Below, in pieces: positions 44,233 through 52,164 of a stretch of DNA of 64,000 bases. The stretch's first letter is position 1. Each line of letters starts with the position of its first letter. The position numbers were made by a program, and so were the translations under genes. Source of the DNA: Luteitalea pratensis (lineage in GTDB: Bacteria; Acidobacteriota; Vicinamibacteria; Vicinamibacterales; Vicinamibacteraceae); contig NZ_CP015136.1 of assembly GCF_001618865.1 (NCBI RefSeq), forward strand, positions 4,003,001-4,067,000, in the 5' to 3' direction. The notes under the pieces are model-generated. The model was not told the DNA's origin and made no database searches. It worked only from the letters and a program-made list of their open reading frames with translations.

Positions 44233-45183
44233 CTACTGGCCGCCTCTGCCGTAGTCGTTGTAGTACCCGCCGTACTTGCCATACCCGCTATGAACCGTGA
44301 TGTGGTCTTCGAGCCGGTTCAACACCACGCCAAAGATCTTCGGCTTGCCGAGCGCCTGCACCGCCTTCTGGACGAGGGCATACGGTGTGCGATTGGCATG
44401 GATGACCAGCAGCGCCCCGTCACACTCCTTGGTGAGCAGGTTGGCGTCGGTCAGCAAGGCGACGGGAGGCGTGTCGATGACGATCCAGTCGAAGTGCTGG
44501 CGGGCATCTCGCACCAGTTCGCCCATGCGCTCAGACGTCAGGAGTGGCACCGGGTTCTCGACTGGGCGGCCCGCGGGCAGCAGGGCAAGCAGGGGAGACA
44601 GCTGAATCGCCGAGACGCGTGACGCCGTCGCAGCATCGAGACCCTCGCTCAGCCCCGACGTCTCGGGCGCGCGAAACAGGCCATGTAGGGACGGCCGGCG
44701 CAGGTCGGCGTCGATCAGCAGCACCTTGCGACTGTAGGAGGTCGTCAGGGTCAGGGCGACGTTGGCCGCTGTCAGCGACTTGCCCTCACCAGGTACTGCA
44801 CTGGCCACCAGCACCACCTGCAGGCGGTGATTGATCTGTGCCTGGTGCAGGCTGGACGCCAGCTTGCGGTACTCCTCGACAACCGCCTGTCGGAGACCGG
44901 CACCCACCATCCGTTCGTCGCCGTCGAGCGACACGAAGAGACCGCCCTCCGGTATGGCGCCCGTGGCCGAGGAGGCGGGCGGGAGGGTGACCTCGTCAGG
45001 AACACCAGACTCTTCGGGAATCAGGGCATTCGGGGTCTCCGGACGAGCGTCGGGCCGCCCGCTCCGCGCCCGAGCCGACGTACCCTCGGCGAACTCCCAA
45101 GGCGCGTCGGCCTCGAAATCCGTCGCTCGGTGTTCAGGCTGTTCCCCACGTGCCCGTCTCAGGGCCTCATCAATTCGGCTCAT
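44233..45183 (-). CDS. XrtA system tyrosine autokinase (BY-kinase)
   Basis: Cytoplasmic bacterial tyrosine kinase (TIGR03018-like) that cycles with the chain-length protein to control polymer export. In 316 aa it has Walker A PGEGKSLTAAN (Lys135), Walker A' VLLIDADLRRP (155-164) and Walker B WIVIDTPPVALLTDA. A C-terminal tyrosine cluster, Tyr301, 304, 307, 308 and 311, is the expected autophosphorylation tail. An N-terminal low-complexity stretch of ~90 residues precedes it. ATG 45183. The gene lies between the AAA ATPase and the priming transferase. Confidence 0.93.
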   Translation of the reverse strand: MSRIDEALRRARGEQPEHRATDFEADAPWEFAEGTSARARSGRPDARPETPNALIPEESGVPDEVTLPPASSATGAIPEGGLFVSLDGDERMVGAGLRQAVVEEYRKLASSLHQAQINHRLQVVLVASAVPGEGKSLTAANVALTLTTSYSRKVLLIDADLRRPSLHGLFRAPETSGLSEGLDAATASRVSAIQLSPLLALLPAGRPVENPVPLLTSERMGELVRDARQHFDWIVIDTPPVALLTDANLLTKECDGALLVIHANRTPYALVQKAVQALGKPKIFGVVLNRLEDHITVHSGYGKYGGYYNDYGRGGQ

Positions 45184-45217
45184 CGCGCTGTCATCGCCCC
45201 CTCTACCCTTAGTCGGC

Positions 45218-46366
45218 TCATCGCTTCCAGAACTGGAGCGTCTGCCAGAACGATCGCCGTGGTTCCGACACAGGATCGTAGCGCGCCGTAGGCAACGCCG
45301 TGGCAGGACGAAGGTCCAGGATGGAGCCCGAAGGGCGCGCGGCGGCGACCGGGGCGGGGCGCGGCGGCGTGGGCTGGGACTGACGTGCCACGACCGCAGG
45401 AGTGGACGAACCGGCCCTGCCGGTGGAATCGGAGGAGCCTCTGGCCTGCCCGGCGTGCGTCGGCGGAATGGCCGCCGACGGCGCTGACACGGCGGGTGAG
45501 TGCGCCCTTCCGTCCGAACCGGTGGCCATCACGGACTGATCGCCGAGCCGCACCAGTGGCTGGAGGTCGAAGTCCCGGGCAACTTCCGAGACGACCTGCT
45601 GCGAGACGAGCGATTCGTCGCGAGCAAACGCTGAGACGAGGGCGTTGTCGCAGATCACATTGATCGTTCGCGGGATTCCCCCGGAATATTCGTAGACGGC
45701 CAGCACGGCCTCGCGAGTGAAGACCTGGGCGCTGTCGCCACCGGCAAGGCTGATCCGCTTGGCGATGTACGCCGCTGACTCGCGCAATGTCAGGGGTACC
45801 AACTCGCAGCGCAAGGCAACCCGCTGCTTGAGCTGCCGCAGCGATGGGTCGTTCAGCCGACCGGCCAGTTCCGGCTGGCCGACGAGAATCACGGTCAGCA
45901 GTTTCTGATCGGGTTTTTCGATGTTGGCAAGCAGACGGACTTCCTCCAGAAGCTCGTTGGGAAGGCTGTGCGCCTCGTCAATGACCAGTGCGGTCACGTT
46001 GCCTGCGGCCGCACGGTCCTCGAGCAGCCGTGTCACCGCCTGGAGGAATTTCGTCTTGCTTGCAGCGACCTCGTCCGGAAGCCCGAGCTGGGTCGTCATG
46101 AATTCAATGAACTCGTCGCGACTGAGCGTGGGGTTGCTGAGATAGGCGATGAGTTGGTTCGGCTGCACACCAGCCATCGCCACGGTCAACATCGTCGTCT
46201 TGCCGGTACCCGCCTCCCCGGTCATCACCAGGATTCCCTTGCGAGTGGACAGCCCGTACGTGAGCGTGCCGAGGGCCTCCCGATACCGCTCGGTCAGGAA
46301 CAGGTAGCGCGGGTTCGCGGTCAGCTCGAACGGCCGCTCGGTAAAGCCAAAAAAACGTTCGTACAT
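45218..46366 (-). CDS. XrtA system AAA ATPase (ExeA-like)
   Basis: The 382-aa protein has an AAA domain of the ExeA/GspA kind (TIGR03015): MYERFFGFTERPFELTANPR, Walker A GEAGTGKTTM (Lys56), Walker B ALVIDEAHSLPNELLEEVRL, VGQPELAGRL, and arginine-finger region YSGGIPRTINVICDN. The C-terminal ~120 residues are Pro/Ser/Ala-rich and probably disordered. Its precise role in XrtA polysaccharide loci is unknown. ATG 46366. The upstream gap holds a 24-bp duplication (see 46370-46417). Confidence 0.92.
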   Translation of the reverse strand: MYERFFGFTERPFELTANPRYLFLTERYREALGTLTYGLSTRKGILVMTGEAGTGKTTMLTVAMAGVQPNQLIAYLSNPTLSRDEFIEFMTTQLGLPDEVAASKTKFLQAVTRLLEDRAAAGNVTALVIDEAHSLPNELLEEVRLLANIEKPDQKLLTVILVGQPELAGRLNDPSLRQLKQRVALRCELVPLTLRESAAYIAKRISLAGGDSAQVFTREAVLAVYEYSGGIPRTINVICDNALVSAFARDESLVSQQVVSEVARDFDLQPLVRLGDQSVMATGSDGRAHSPAVSAPSAAIPPTHAGQARGSSDSTGRAGSSTPAVVARQSQPTPPRPAPVAAARPSGSILDLRPATALPTARYDPVSEPRRSFWQTLQFWKR

Positions 46367-46369
46367 GAC

Positions 46370-46417
46370 GTCTTACAGTCCGAGTCCCACGAAGTCTTAC
46401 AGTCCGAATTTCACGAA
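46370..46417. repeat. 24-bp tandem duplication at the 3' end of the chain-length gene
   Basis: Two head-to-tail copies (46370-46393 and 46394-46417) share the first 14 bases GTCTTACAGTCCGA and the last CACGAA. Read on the minus strand the inner copy ends the protein as FVKFGL-stop and the outer repeats it as FVGLGL-stop beyond the first stop codon. It is a slippage-type duplication of the last codons. Confidence 0.85.
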
Positions 46418-47950
46418 GAGGAAGGTCACCGCACCCAGAAGCACGACGGCGGTCGCCATAGAGGTGGCAAAACGCCGCCGGCGGAGCTTCCTGCGCTCCG
46501 CTTGTGTACGAATCACCGGAATCGCGGCGACGACGGGTAGCGCGAGTGTCGATACCACATCATCCACCGTGTGGAAGGCGGAATCCCGGAATTCGAGCAG
46601 GAGAATGAAGCCGACACCCAACGCCAATCCGCCCGCCAGACCAAGGGCGGTGAAGCGCGGTCGATTGGGGCTGAAGGGCCGTTCGGGAACACGGGCCGTA
46701 TCGAGAATCCGGAACTGCTCGCCGATCTGTCGCTGCTCGACGCCCGCGGACATCTCCGCGGCGTTGGCCTTCGACAGCAGGTCGTCATACTGCCTGCGAT
46801 AGGTTTCGTAGTTGCGTTCGATCTGGAGACGCTGGTTCTCGAGCGCCGGCGAGGCCAGCACCCGATTCTGATACTGGCCGAGCGTGGCATTCAATCGATC
46901 GAGTTCAAGGTCGCGCTGCTTGATGGCCGCCGAGACCTGCGCCAATTCCTGCCGTAGCTCCGCAACTCTCAACGCCCGCGGATCGACACGACCGTTGACC
47001 TTGCCGTCGGGCGAGATGGGGCGCTCAGTCGATTCACGGTCAAGCTTGAGCTGAAGGTCCGATATGGTCCGCTGGACGCGCTTGATGTCCGGGTGGTCCT
47101 CGCGAAGGCGCATTCGCAACTGAGCCAGGGTCTCTTCCGCCTGGGCGAGCTGTGTCACCGTCTGGCTCGGCTGCAACGCGCCGGCCCGGAGATCGGGTCC
47201 GGTGGCGTCATTTCCGGTAGGATTGGTCAGTTCGGCGATCTGCCGCTCGACGTTCGCCCGTCGCAGCATGTCGGCGGCGTTCGCATCGGTGAGACCCTGC
47301 GCCCTGACTTGTGTGCTGTTGAGCAACGCCAGATTCGATGTGACCTCTTCAGGTAGCTGGCCCGTGTAATGCCGGCGAAACTCGGCCCGCTGCTTCTCGA
47401 TGTCCTCGAGCTTCTTGCGCGTGTCTTCGAGCTGGGCGGTGAGGAACTGGCTCGTGCTGTCAGCCGTGGCCATTCGATTGCGCAGGTTCTCGTCAATGAA
47501 CATCGACGCGAGGCGCTCGACCACGTCCTTGGCTGACCGGGCGCTCGCCGACTCGAAGCTCAGTACGAATACGTCCCCCCTCGTCGCCTGCGTCCGGATG
47601 TCGTTACGCATGAGTTCAACCACATCTTCCATCGGCATCAGTCGCCGCTGTTCAACGTACAGGTTGAAGTCGGTGATGACGCGTTCGAGCCTGCTGCGGC
47701 TGAGGATTTGCTGCTGTAACGACGCGAGACGGTCCTCGATGCGCTGCGTCGTGAACGTCCTCACGTAGGCATCAGGGATCTGCTGAGGCGTCACCATGAT
47801 GAGCGTCTGCGATCGGAAGCGATCGGGGACGGTGTAGGCGTACAGCGTCGCGCCGATCAAGCCGATGGCGGCTGGAATCAGAGCGATCCACCAACGCTTC
47901 CGGACGACGCGGAGGACGTCGTCTGGAGTGAAAATCTTTCCAGGTAGCAT
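46397..47950 (-). CDS. XrtA system polysaccharide chain-length determinant (Wzz/PCP family)
   Basis: Inner-membrane polysaccharide co-polymerase of 517 aa (TIGR03007 type). It has an N-terminal helix (WWIALIPAAIGLIGATLYAY) and a long periplasmic coiled-coil region (about 60-420; many heptad-like stretches such as KLEDIEKQRAEF, AQAEETLAQLRMRL). A Pro-rich PERPFSPNRPR turn precedes helix 2, and a final helix lies at the extreme C-terminus. It has no kinase domain; the separate BY-kinase gene supplies that. ATG 47950 is 12 nt below the beta-barrel gene stop. Confidence 0.92.
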   Translation of the reverse strand: MLPGKIFTPDDVLRVVRKRWWIALIPAAIGLIGATLYAYTVPDRFRSQTLIMVTPQQIPDAYVRTFTTQRIEDRLASLQQQILSRSRLERVITDFNLYVEQRRLMPMEDVVELMRNDIRTQATRGDVFVLSFESASARSAKDVVERLASMFIDENLRNRMATADSTSQFLTAQLEDTRKKLEDIEKQRAEFRRHYTGQLPEEVTSNLALLNSTQVRAQGLTDANAADMLRRANVERQIAELTNPTGNDATGPDLRAGALQPSQTVTQLAQAEETLAQLRMRLREDHPDIKRVQRTISDLQLKLDRESTERPISPDGKVNGRVDPRALRVAELRQELAQVSAAIKQRDLELDRLNATLGQYQNRVLASPALENQRLQIERNYETYRRQYDDLLSKANAAEMSAGVEQRQIGEQFRILDTARVPERPFSPNRPRFTALGLAGGLALGVGFILLLEFRDSAFHTVDDVVSTLALPVVAAIPVIRTQAERRKLRRRRFATSMATAVVLLGAVTFLFVKFGL

Positions 47951-47962
47951 GGCCGAATTATC

Positions 47963-49387
47963 TCAATGAAGCAGGTCTACCCACACTGTGAGTCCCACCC
48001 GCACGCCCTGACGGTCCGGGCGGTAGGACTCGATGAGGTTCTGCGACTGGAAGCCCGGGGGGACGTCGAGCCACGTGTATGTGTAAGCGACGAATGCGGC
48101 GAGGTTCTGGGTCAGGCCGTACTGCAGCTGAGCTCCGCCGCCGAAATTCGATACGCGCTCACCCCTGACCGACAGGTATCCGCCACTAGTGTAGGAGACA
48201 CTAGCCCCGGCGTCGAGACGGTCCGTGAACAGACCGACAATGGATGCCGTGGCCGTGTCGTAGGCCATGAACTCGTTGTAGCCCTCCACATAGGAGGTGC
48301 CGCGCGTGTAGTTCAGCGATGCGCTCCAGGTGCGGAAAAACTGACGCTGCAGGGTCGCAAAGCCAATGATATTGAACTGTGTTTGACCGTCGCTTGCAAT
48401 GTTCGATCCCCCAGTGCTGCGCCATATGTTCGTCCCCGTCCCGAAGCTGAACGACGTGCGACGGGCGAACGACAGCGCCTTGGAGTAATCGAGCCCGACA
48501 TCAATGTTGTGCATGCTCGTGGACTCCTGGCCCGCATCGTCCAGAAGTGGCTGCGTGTCCACCGTGTCGAACCACGAGTAGCCGTAGCCGAGGCGAGCAC
48601 CCAAGTTCGTGGTCAGGCGACGGGTGAGCCGAGCGCCCACGTACGTGGTCCCCAGGTCGGACAGTCCGGCGCGATCGGCGTTATCGTTCACGGGCCGGGA
48701 CCCGAACCGAGTGGCGTATGCCGAAAAAGTGGTTCGCTGGCTGAGTTGATAGTCGTAGCCTGCAAAGCCGCCGAACCTGAGGACCTGCTCCCTCGCGCCC
48801 TGATAATCGGGAACGAAGCCTGCGCTGCTCACGCCCGTCGCGGGCTGCAGGCCTCCCGCGAACCCACCCCCAAGGACGCCGAATTGGTAGAAGGGCTGGA
48901 CAGTGACATTCGCATTCACCGACAGCGACGACCGGGCCGTCAACTGCACGGACATTCCGCCCGCGGCGTCGTAGCTCCGGGCGTCAAAGTCCGAGATGTC
49001 GAAGAACTTCCGATAGCTGGCGCCGGCGCTCCCGAAATACGACACACGGTTACGGTTCTGGCTCCACGACAGCTGAACAGACCCGCCGGCAAGACTGCTC
49101 GTGGTCTGATCGAGCGAGCCGAGGCCACCTCCGGTCCCGGTTTCCAACCCGCCGCTATCGGCCAGAACATTGGTGTCATAGCCACCGAGGACGTTTCCGC
49201 CGAGGGACAGGTGGTTGGTGCCGGGCTGCTCCCGCCGTGCCCCGCCAAACACGGCAGGACTCCGCATGCCGGTTACACCGGTGCCGCCGGGCACGGGCAT
49301 CTGGGCCTGCGCACCGGTCGCCGTGCCAACCAGCGACGACGCCGCGAGCAGCAACCGCGCGACGACGCGGCCCGCGTGCGGGGTCAC
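47963..49387 (-). CDS. Outer-membrane beta-barrel protein of the XrtA locus (TIGR03016-like)
   Basis: The 474-aa exported protein has a signal peptide (residues 1-28, ending TGAQA). Many alternating amphipathic strands follow, ending in an aromatic-rich final strand VRVGLTVWVDLLH, as in outer-membrane barrels. Strand motifs include GGYDTNVLADSG, YGYSWFDTVD and YTYTWLDVPPGFQ. Position matches the TIGR03016 hypothetical of PEP-CTERM polysaccharide loci; some relatives are taken as the outer-membrane exit. GTG 49387 overlaps the upstream export-gene stop. Confidence 0.82.
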   Translation of the reverse strand: MTPHAGRVVARLLLAASSLVGTATGAQAQMPVPGGTGVTGMRSPAVFGGARREQPGTNHLSLGGNVLGGYDTNVLADSGGLETGTGGGLGSLDQTTSSLAGGSVQLSWSQNRNRVSYFGSAGASYRKFFDISDFDARSYDAAGGMSVQLTARSSLSVNANVTVQPFYQFGVLGGGFAGGLQPATGVSSAGFVPDYQGAREQVLRFGGFAGYDYQLSQRTTFSAYATRFGSRPVNDNADRAGLSDLGTTYVGARLTRRLTTNLGARLGYGYSWFDTVDTQPLLDDAGQESTSMHNIDVGLDYSKALSFARRTSFSFGTGTNIWRSTGGSNIASDGQTQFNIIGFATLQRQFFRTWSASLNYTRGTSYVEGYNEFMAYDTATASIVGLFTDRLDAGASVSYTSGGYLSVRGERVSNFGGGAQLQYGLTQNLAAFVAYTYTWLDVPPGFQSQNLIESYRPDRQGVRVGLTVWVDLLH

Positions 49388-50049
49388 GGGACGATGATCG
49401 TGTCACCCGGGCGGAGTTCGATGTTCTGCTCCAGCTTCTTGCCCTGGATGACGTCCTTGTAGTTGAACGGGTAGCGCTGCGTCTGGCCATTTTCCGTGCG
49501 CAGCACCGCGATCTTCTCCTTCTTGGCAAAATCGCCCAGCCCGCCGGCCTGGGCCAGCATCTGCAGCACCGTGGTGCGGCTGGTGAGCGCGTAGGGACCG
49601 GGTCTGCCGACCGCACCAGTCACGTACACCTTCCGGCTGTTCACCGCCTTGACGACCACCGAGACGTTCGGATCCTGGAAGTACTTCTCGGACGTCTTCT
49701 GGATTGCACCCCGCAGCTGATCGGGGGTCAGCCCCGCCGCCTGGATGTCGTTCAGCAGTGGCAGGGTGATCTTCCCGTCCGGACGCACCATCACGTCCGT
49801 GCTGGTGTCCTTGTCGCGCCAGAACAGAATCGCCAGCACATCGTCGGGACCGATGACATACGTCGGATCCACGGCGGCCGCGGCGGCGACGGGATCCACA
49901 GGCGCCGGCAGGGCCGCCGCCGGCTGGACTGGGGCCTGCGGCGGGGTCCCGGCCGTCGGCACCTGCGCCTGCGGTGGTGTTCCGGCCGACTGTGCGAACA
50001 CGCCGGCGGGCATCAACACCGCGAGCACAACGATGGCGACTCTCCTCAT
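49384..50049 (-). CDS. XrtA system polysaccharide export protein (OPX/Wza-like)
   Basis: Periplasmic or outer-membrane export protein with a polysaccharide-export (Poly_export) domain and SLBB-like domain: YVIGPDDVLAILFWRDKD, VMVRPDGKITLPLLNDIQ, VYVTGAVGRPGPYAL, TVLQMLAQAGGL and LRPGDTIIVP. ATG 50049 is preferred because AGGAG is 7 nt upstream; TTG 50073 and ATG 50064 are in frame. The 221-aa product has a plain signal peptide (ends GVFAQ) with no lipobox Cys, unlike typical lipidated OPX proteins. It is also short, with no C-terminal amphipathic helix. A Pro/Ala/Gln linker of ~40 residues follows the signal. Confidence 0.92.
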   Translation of the reverse strand: MRRVAIVVLAVLMPAGVFAQSAGTPPQAQVPTAGTPPQAPVQPAAALPAPVDPVAAAAAVDPTYVIGPDDVLAILFWRDKDTSTDVMVRPDGKITLPLLNDIQAAGLTPDQLRGAIQKTSEKYFQDPNVSVVVKAVNSRKVYVTGAVGRPGPYALTSRTTVLQMLAQAGGLGDFAKKEKIAVLRTENGQTQRYPFNYKDVIQGKKLEQNIELRPGDTIIVP

Positions 50050-50069
50050 GATGCGGCTCCTCATGGCCC

Positions 50070-51140
50070 TCAACGGAACTCCTTGAACGGCAGCTGACAG
50101 TCGTGCTTGCGTAAGAAATTCAGGAACCGTTTGTAGTCGTTTTGTTCCATGTTAAACATCCGACACACGATCTTGTAGTTCCCCCGCGCCTCCTCGAGGC
50201 CGCGGCGCACGATATCGCGTACGTTCTGCTTGGTGATCTCCCGCTCCATGTAGAGCGGGTAGACGGCAGTCCAGAAGGACTGTTTGTCTTCCACCAGTTT
50301 TCTATACAAATCATCGGCCACCGTGCGGCGACGTTCCCGCCTCGGCCGGAGCGACATCCCACGCTGGGCCTTGATCTCGATCGGAAGGTCATCCATACGG
50401 ATGAGCTCATGCCTGCCGGTGACGACCAGCCGCTCGAGCACGTTCTCCAGCTCGCGGACGTTGCCGGGCCACGTGTACTCGACCAGCGCCTGGAAGGCTT
50501 CCGGCTCGAAGCCGCGCACGAGGTAATGGCCGCCGATGGTCGTGTACCGGCGCAGGAAGTGCTCGATCATCAACGGGATGTCCTCACGGCGGTCGCGCAG
50601 CGGCGGCACCATGAAATGAATCACGTTGAGGCGGTAGAACAGGTCTTCCCGGAACTGCTCCTTCTGGATCAGGTCCTGGAGATTGCGGTTGGTGGCGGCG
50701 ATGATGCGGACGTTGGTCAGCTTGCCGCGGTGGTCGGCGCCCACCTTCTGGAGTTCACCCGTCTCCAGGAAGCGGAGCAGCAAACCCTGCATCCGCAGGG
50801 TCATTTCCCCGACTTCATCGAGGAACATGGTCCCCGTATCGGCCGACTCCAATTTCCCAGGCTTGTCCCGATAGGCACCCGTGAAGCTGCCCTTGACGTG
50901 ACCGAACAGCTCGGACTCGAGGAGCGTTTCCGGCAGTCCGGCGCAGTTCATGGCGATGAACGGCCTCTCGACGCGGTTGCTGTGGAAGTGGATGGCACGG
51001 GCAACGAGTTCCTTGCCGACCCCGCTTTCCCCGGTGATCAGCACCTTGGCATCCGAGCGGGCGATGCGCTGGATCTCGAGCTTGAGCTCGATCATCTGGG
51101 TGCTGACACCGATCAGCTGTGCAGTCTCTGGGTTTTTCAT
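50070..51140 (-). CDS. Sigma-54-dependent transcriptional activator lacking a receiver domain
   Basis: The ~356-aa regulator has an AAA+ domain with Walker A GESGVGKE (37-44), sigma-54 contact loop GSFTGA (84-89), Walker B TMFLDEVGEM, and arginine region WPGNVRELENVLERLVV. A C-terminal helix-turn-helix-like region (QNVRDIVRRGLEEARGNYKI) follows. There is no N-terminal response-regulator domain, unlike PrsR. ATG 51140 is where the AAA homology begins; the frame stays open upstream to 51293. It heads the polysaccharide operon and is well placed to drive the sigma-54 promoter at 7871. That link is inference. Confidence 0.88.
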   Translation of the reverse strand: MKNPETAQLIGVSTQMIELKLEIQRIARSDAKVLITGESGVGKELVARAIHFHSNRVERPFIAMNCAGLPETLLESELFGHVKGSFTGAYRDKPGKLESADTGTMFLDEVGEMTLRMQGLLLRFLETGELQKVGADHRGKLTNVRIIAATNRNLQDLIQKEQFREDLFYRLNVIHFMVPPLRDRREDIPLMIEHFLRRYTTIGGHYLVRGFEPEAFQALVEYTWPGNVRELENVLERLVVTGRHELIRMDDLPIEIKAQRGMSLRPRRERRRTVADDLYRKLVEDKQSFWTAVYPLYMEREITKQNVRDIVRRGLEEARGNYKIVCRMFNMEQNDYKRFLNFLRKHDCQLPFKEFR

Positions 51141-51201
51141 TCTCTCTATACTCGTGCTGCGCGGTGCCGGGATTCCGCTCTCCCTGGAGAATCGGCCGAG
51201 T

Positions 51202-51222
51202 CGCGAATTTTCAGAATTCGCG
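51202..51222. promoter_or_regulatory. Perfect palindrome upstream of the sigma-54 activator gene
   Basis: Arms CGCGAATT and AATTCGCG are separated by TTCAG, 62 nt before ATG 51140. It could be an operator for the activator (or another regulator), or a leader hairpin. No protein-binding evidence; a chance 8-bp palindrome is possible. Confidence 0.35.
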
Positions 51223-51388
51223 CCCTGAAGCGCAGCCACGTATTTGCTCAGGTCAACGCATGACTGTCCAAAAACGCACGGCCTGGCGCACAAAGGCTAC
51301 CATGCGGCAGACTTCAGCATCACGATCGTCCCGGCGGCTGTTGGATGGAATTTCCACCAGGCAGAGCACACGAATGGACGACGAAAGA

Positions 51389-51427
51389 TCGGCACCGCGA
51401 ACCGTGTATGGCGCGAATCGGTGCCGA
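51389..51427. repeat. Inverted repeat in the leader of the ABC ATPase gene
   Basis: Nine-base arms TCGGCACCG and CGGTGCCGA lie 21 bp apart, in the 367-bp divergent spacer 51141-51507. The rest of the spacer has no gene that I can support. The distance of two helical turns would suit a dimeric regulator, but this is not demonstrated. Confidence 0.3.
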
Positions 51428-51507
51428 CAGGGAGAAACCGGCGCGCCGTGCTGGCCGGCTGCCGGACGCCACCGATGTCGCCGCTCCGCATGTCAACCGT
51501 AGGTTCG

Positions 51508-52164
51508 ATGCTGAACGTCACGAGTGTGACCAAGCGGTATTCCGGTCAGGATACCGATGCAGTCGCAGGAGTGTCCTTTGTCGCGGTGCCGGGGGAGTTC
51601 GTGGCGCTGATGGGGCCCTCCGGCTGTGGCAAGTCGACGCTCCTGCACCTCTGTGGCGCCATGGATCGTCCCGACCGTGGGCAGATCCTGCTGGGCGACA
51701 CCAACCTCGCACGCCTCGGCGACGACCAGTTGACGCTGGTGCGACGCCAGCGCATCGGCTTCGTGTTCCAGTTCTTCAACCTGCTCCCGACCCTCACCCT
51801 GGTGGAAAATGTCGCCCTGCCGCTCCTCCTGGCCGGGGCCAGCCCGGCCGAGGCAACGCGCCGCGCCCGTAGCCTCGGCGATCGGGTCGGCCTGGCCTCT
51901 CGCCTCGACGCGTATCCGGCGCAGGTCTCCGGCGGCGAGATGCAGCGCGCCGCCATCGCCCGGGCCATCGTCCACTCGCCGGCCCTGCTCATCGCCGACG
52001 AGCCGACCGGCAACCTGGACTCCGGCAATGGCGCCCGCGTACTCGAACTGCTGGTGGAACTCAACGCCTCGTTGCGGTTGACGATCCTCCTCGCGACCCA
52101 CGCCTCCGACATCGCGGCGGCCGCGCATCGGACGCTGCACATGCGCGACGGGCAGTTCGCCTGA
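51508..52164 (+). CDS. ABC transporter ATPase (LolD/MacB type)
   Basis: The ~218-aa ATPase has Walker [14 protein letters not shown]-loop [12 protein letters not shown], signature [15 protein letters not shown], Walker [14 protein letters not shown] and H-loop [10 protein letters not shown]. This matches the LolD/MacB/FtsE-like branch that pairs with FtsX-type permeases. Start ATG 51508 or 51490; AGG lies just before the first. Its stop shares a base with the permease start (TGATG). The context (permease plus AttH-like protein) resembles the AttEFGH cluster. Confidence 0.92.
   Translation: MLNVTSVTKRYSGQDTDAVAGVSFVAVPGEFVALMGPSGCGKSTLLHLCGAMDRPDRGQILLGDTNLARLGDDQLTLVRRQRIGFVFQFFNLLPTLTLVENVALPLLLAGASPAEATRRARSLGDRVGLASRLDAYPAQVSGGEMQRAAIARAIVHSPALLIADEPTGNLDSGNGARVLELLVELNASLRLTILLATHASDIAAAAHRTLHMRDGQFA

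Noticed and set aside
51389-51410. Sigma-54 promoter before the ABC ATPase gene
   Set aside because: GGCAC is present but no TTGC element at the required spacing.
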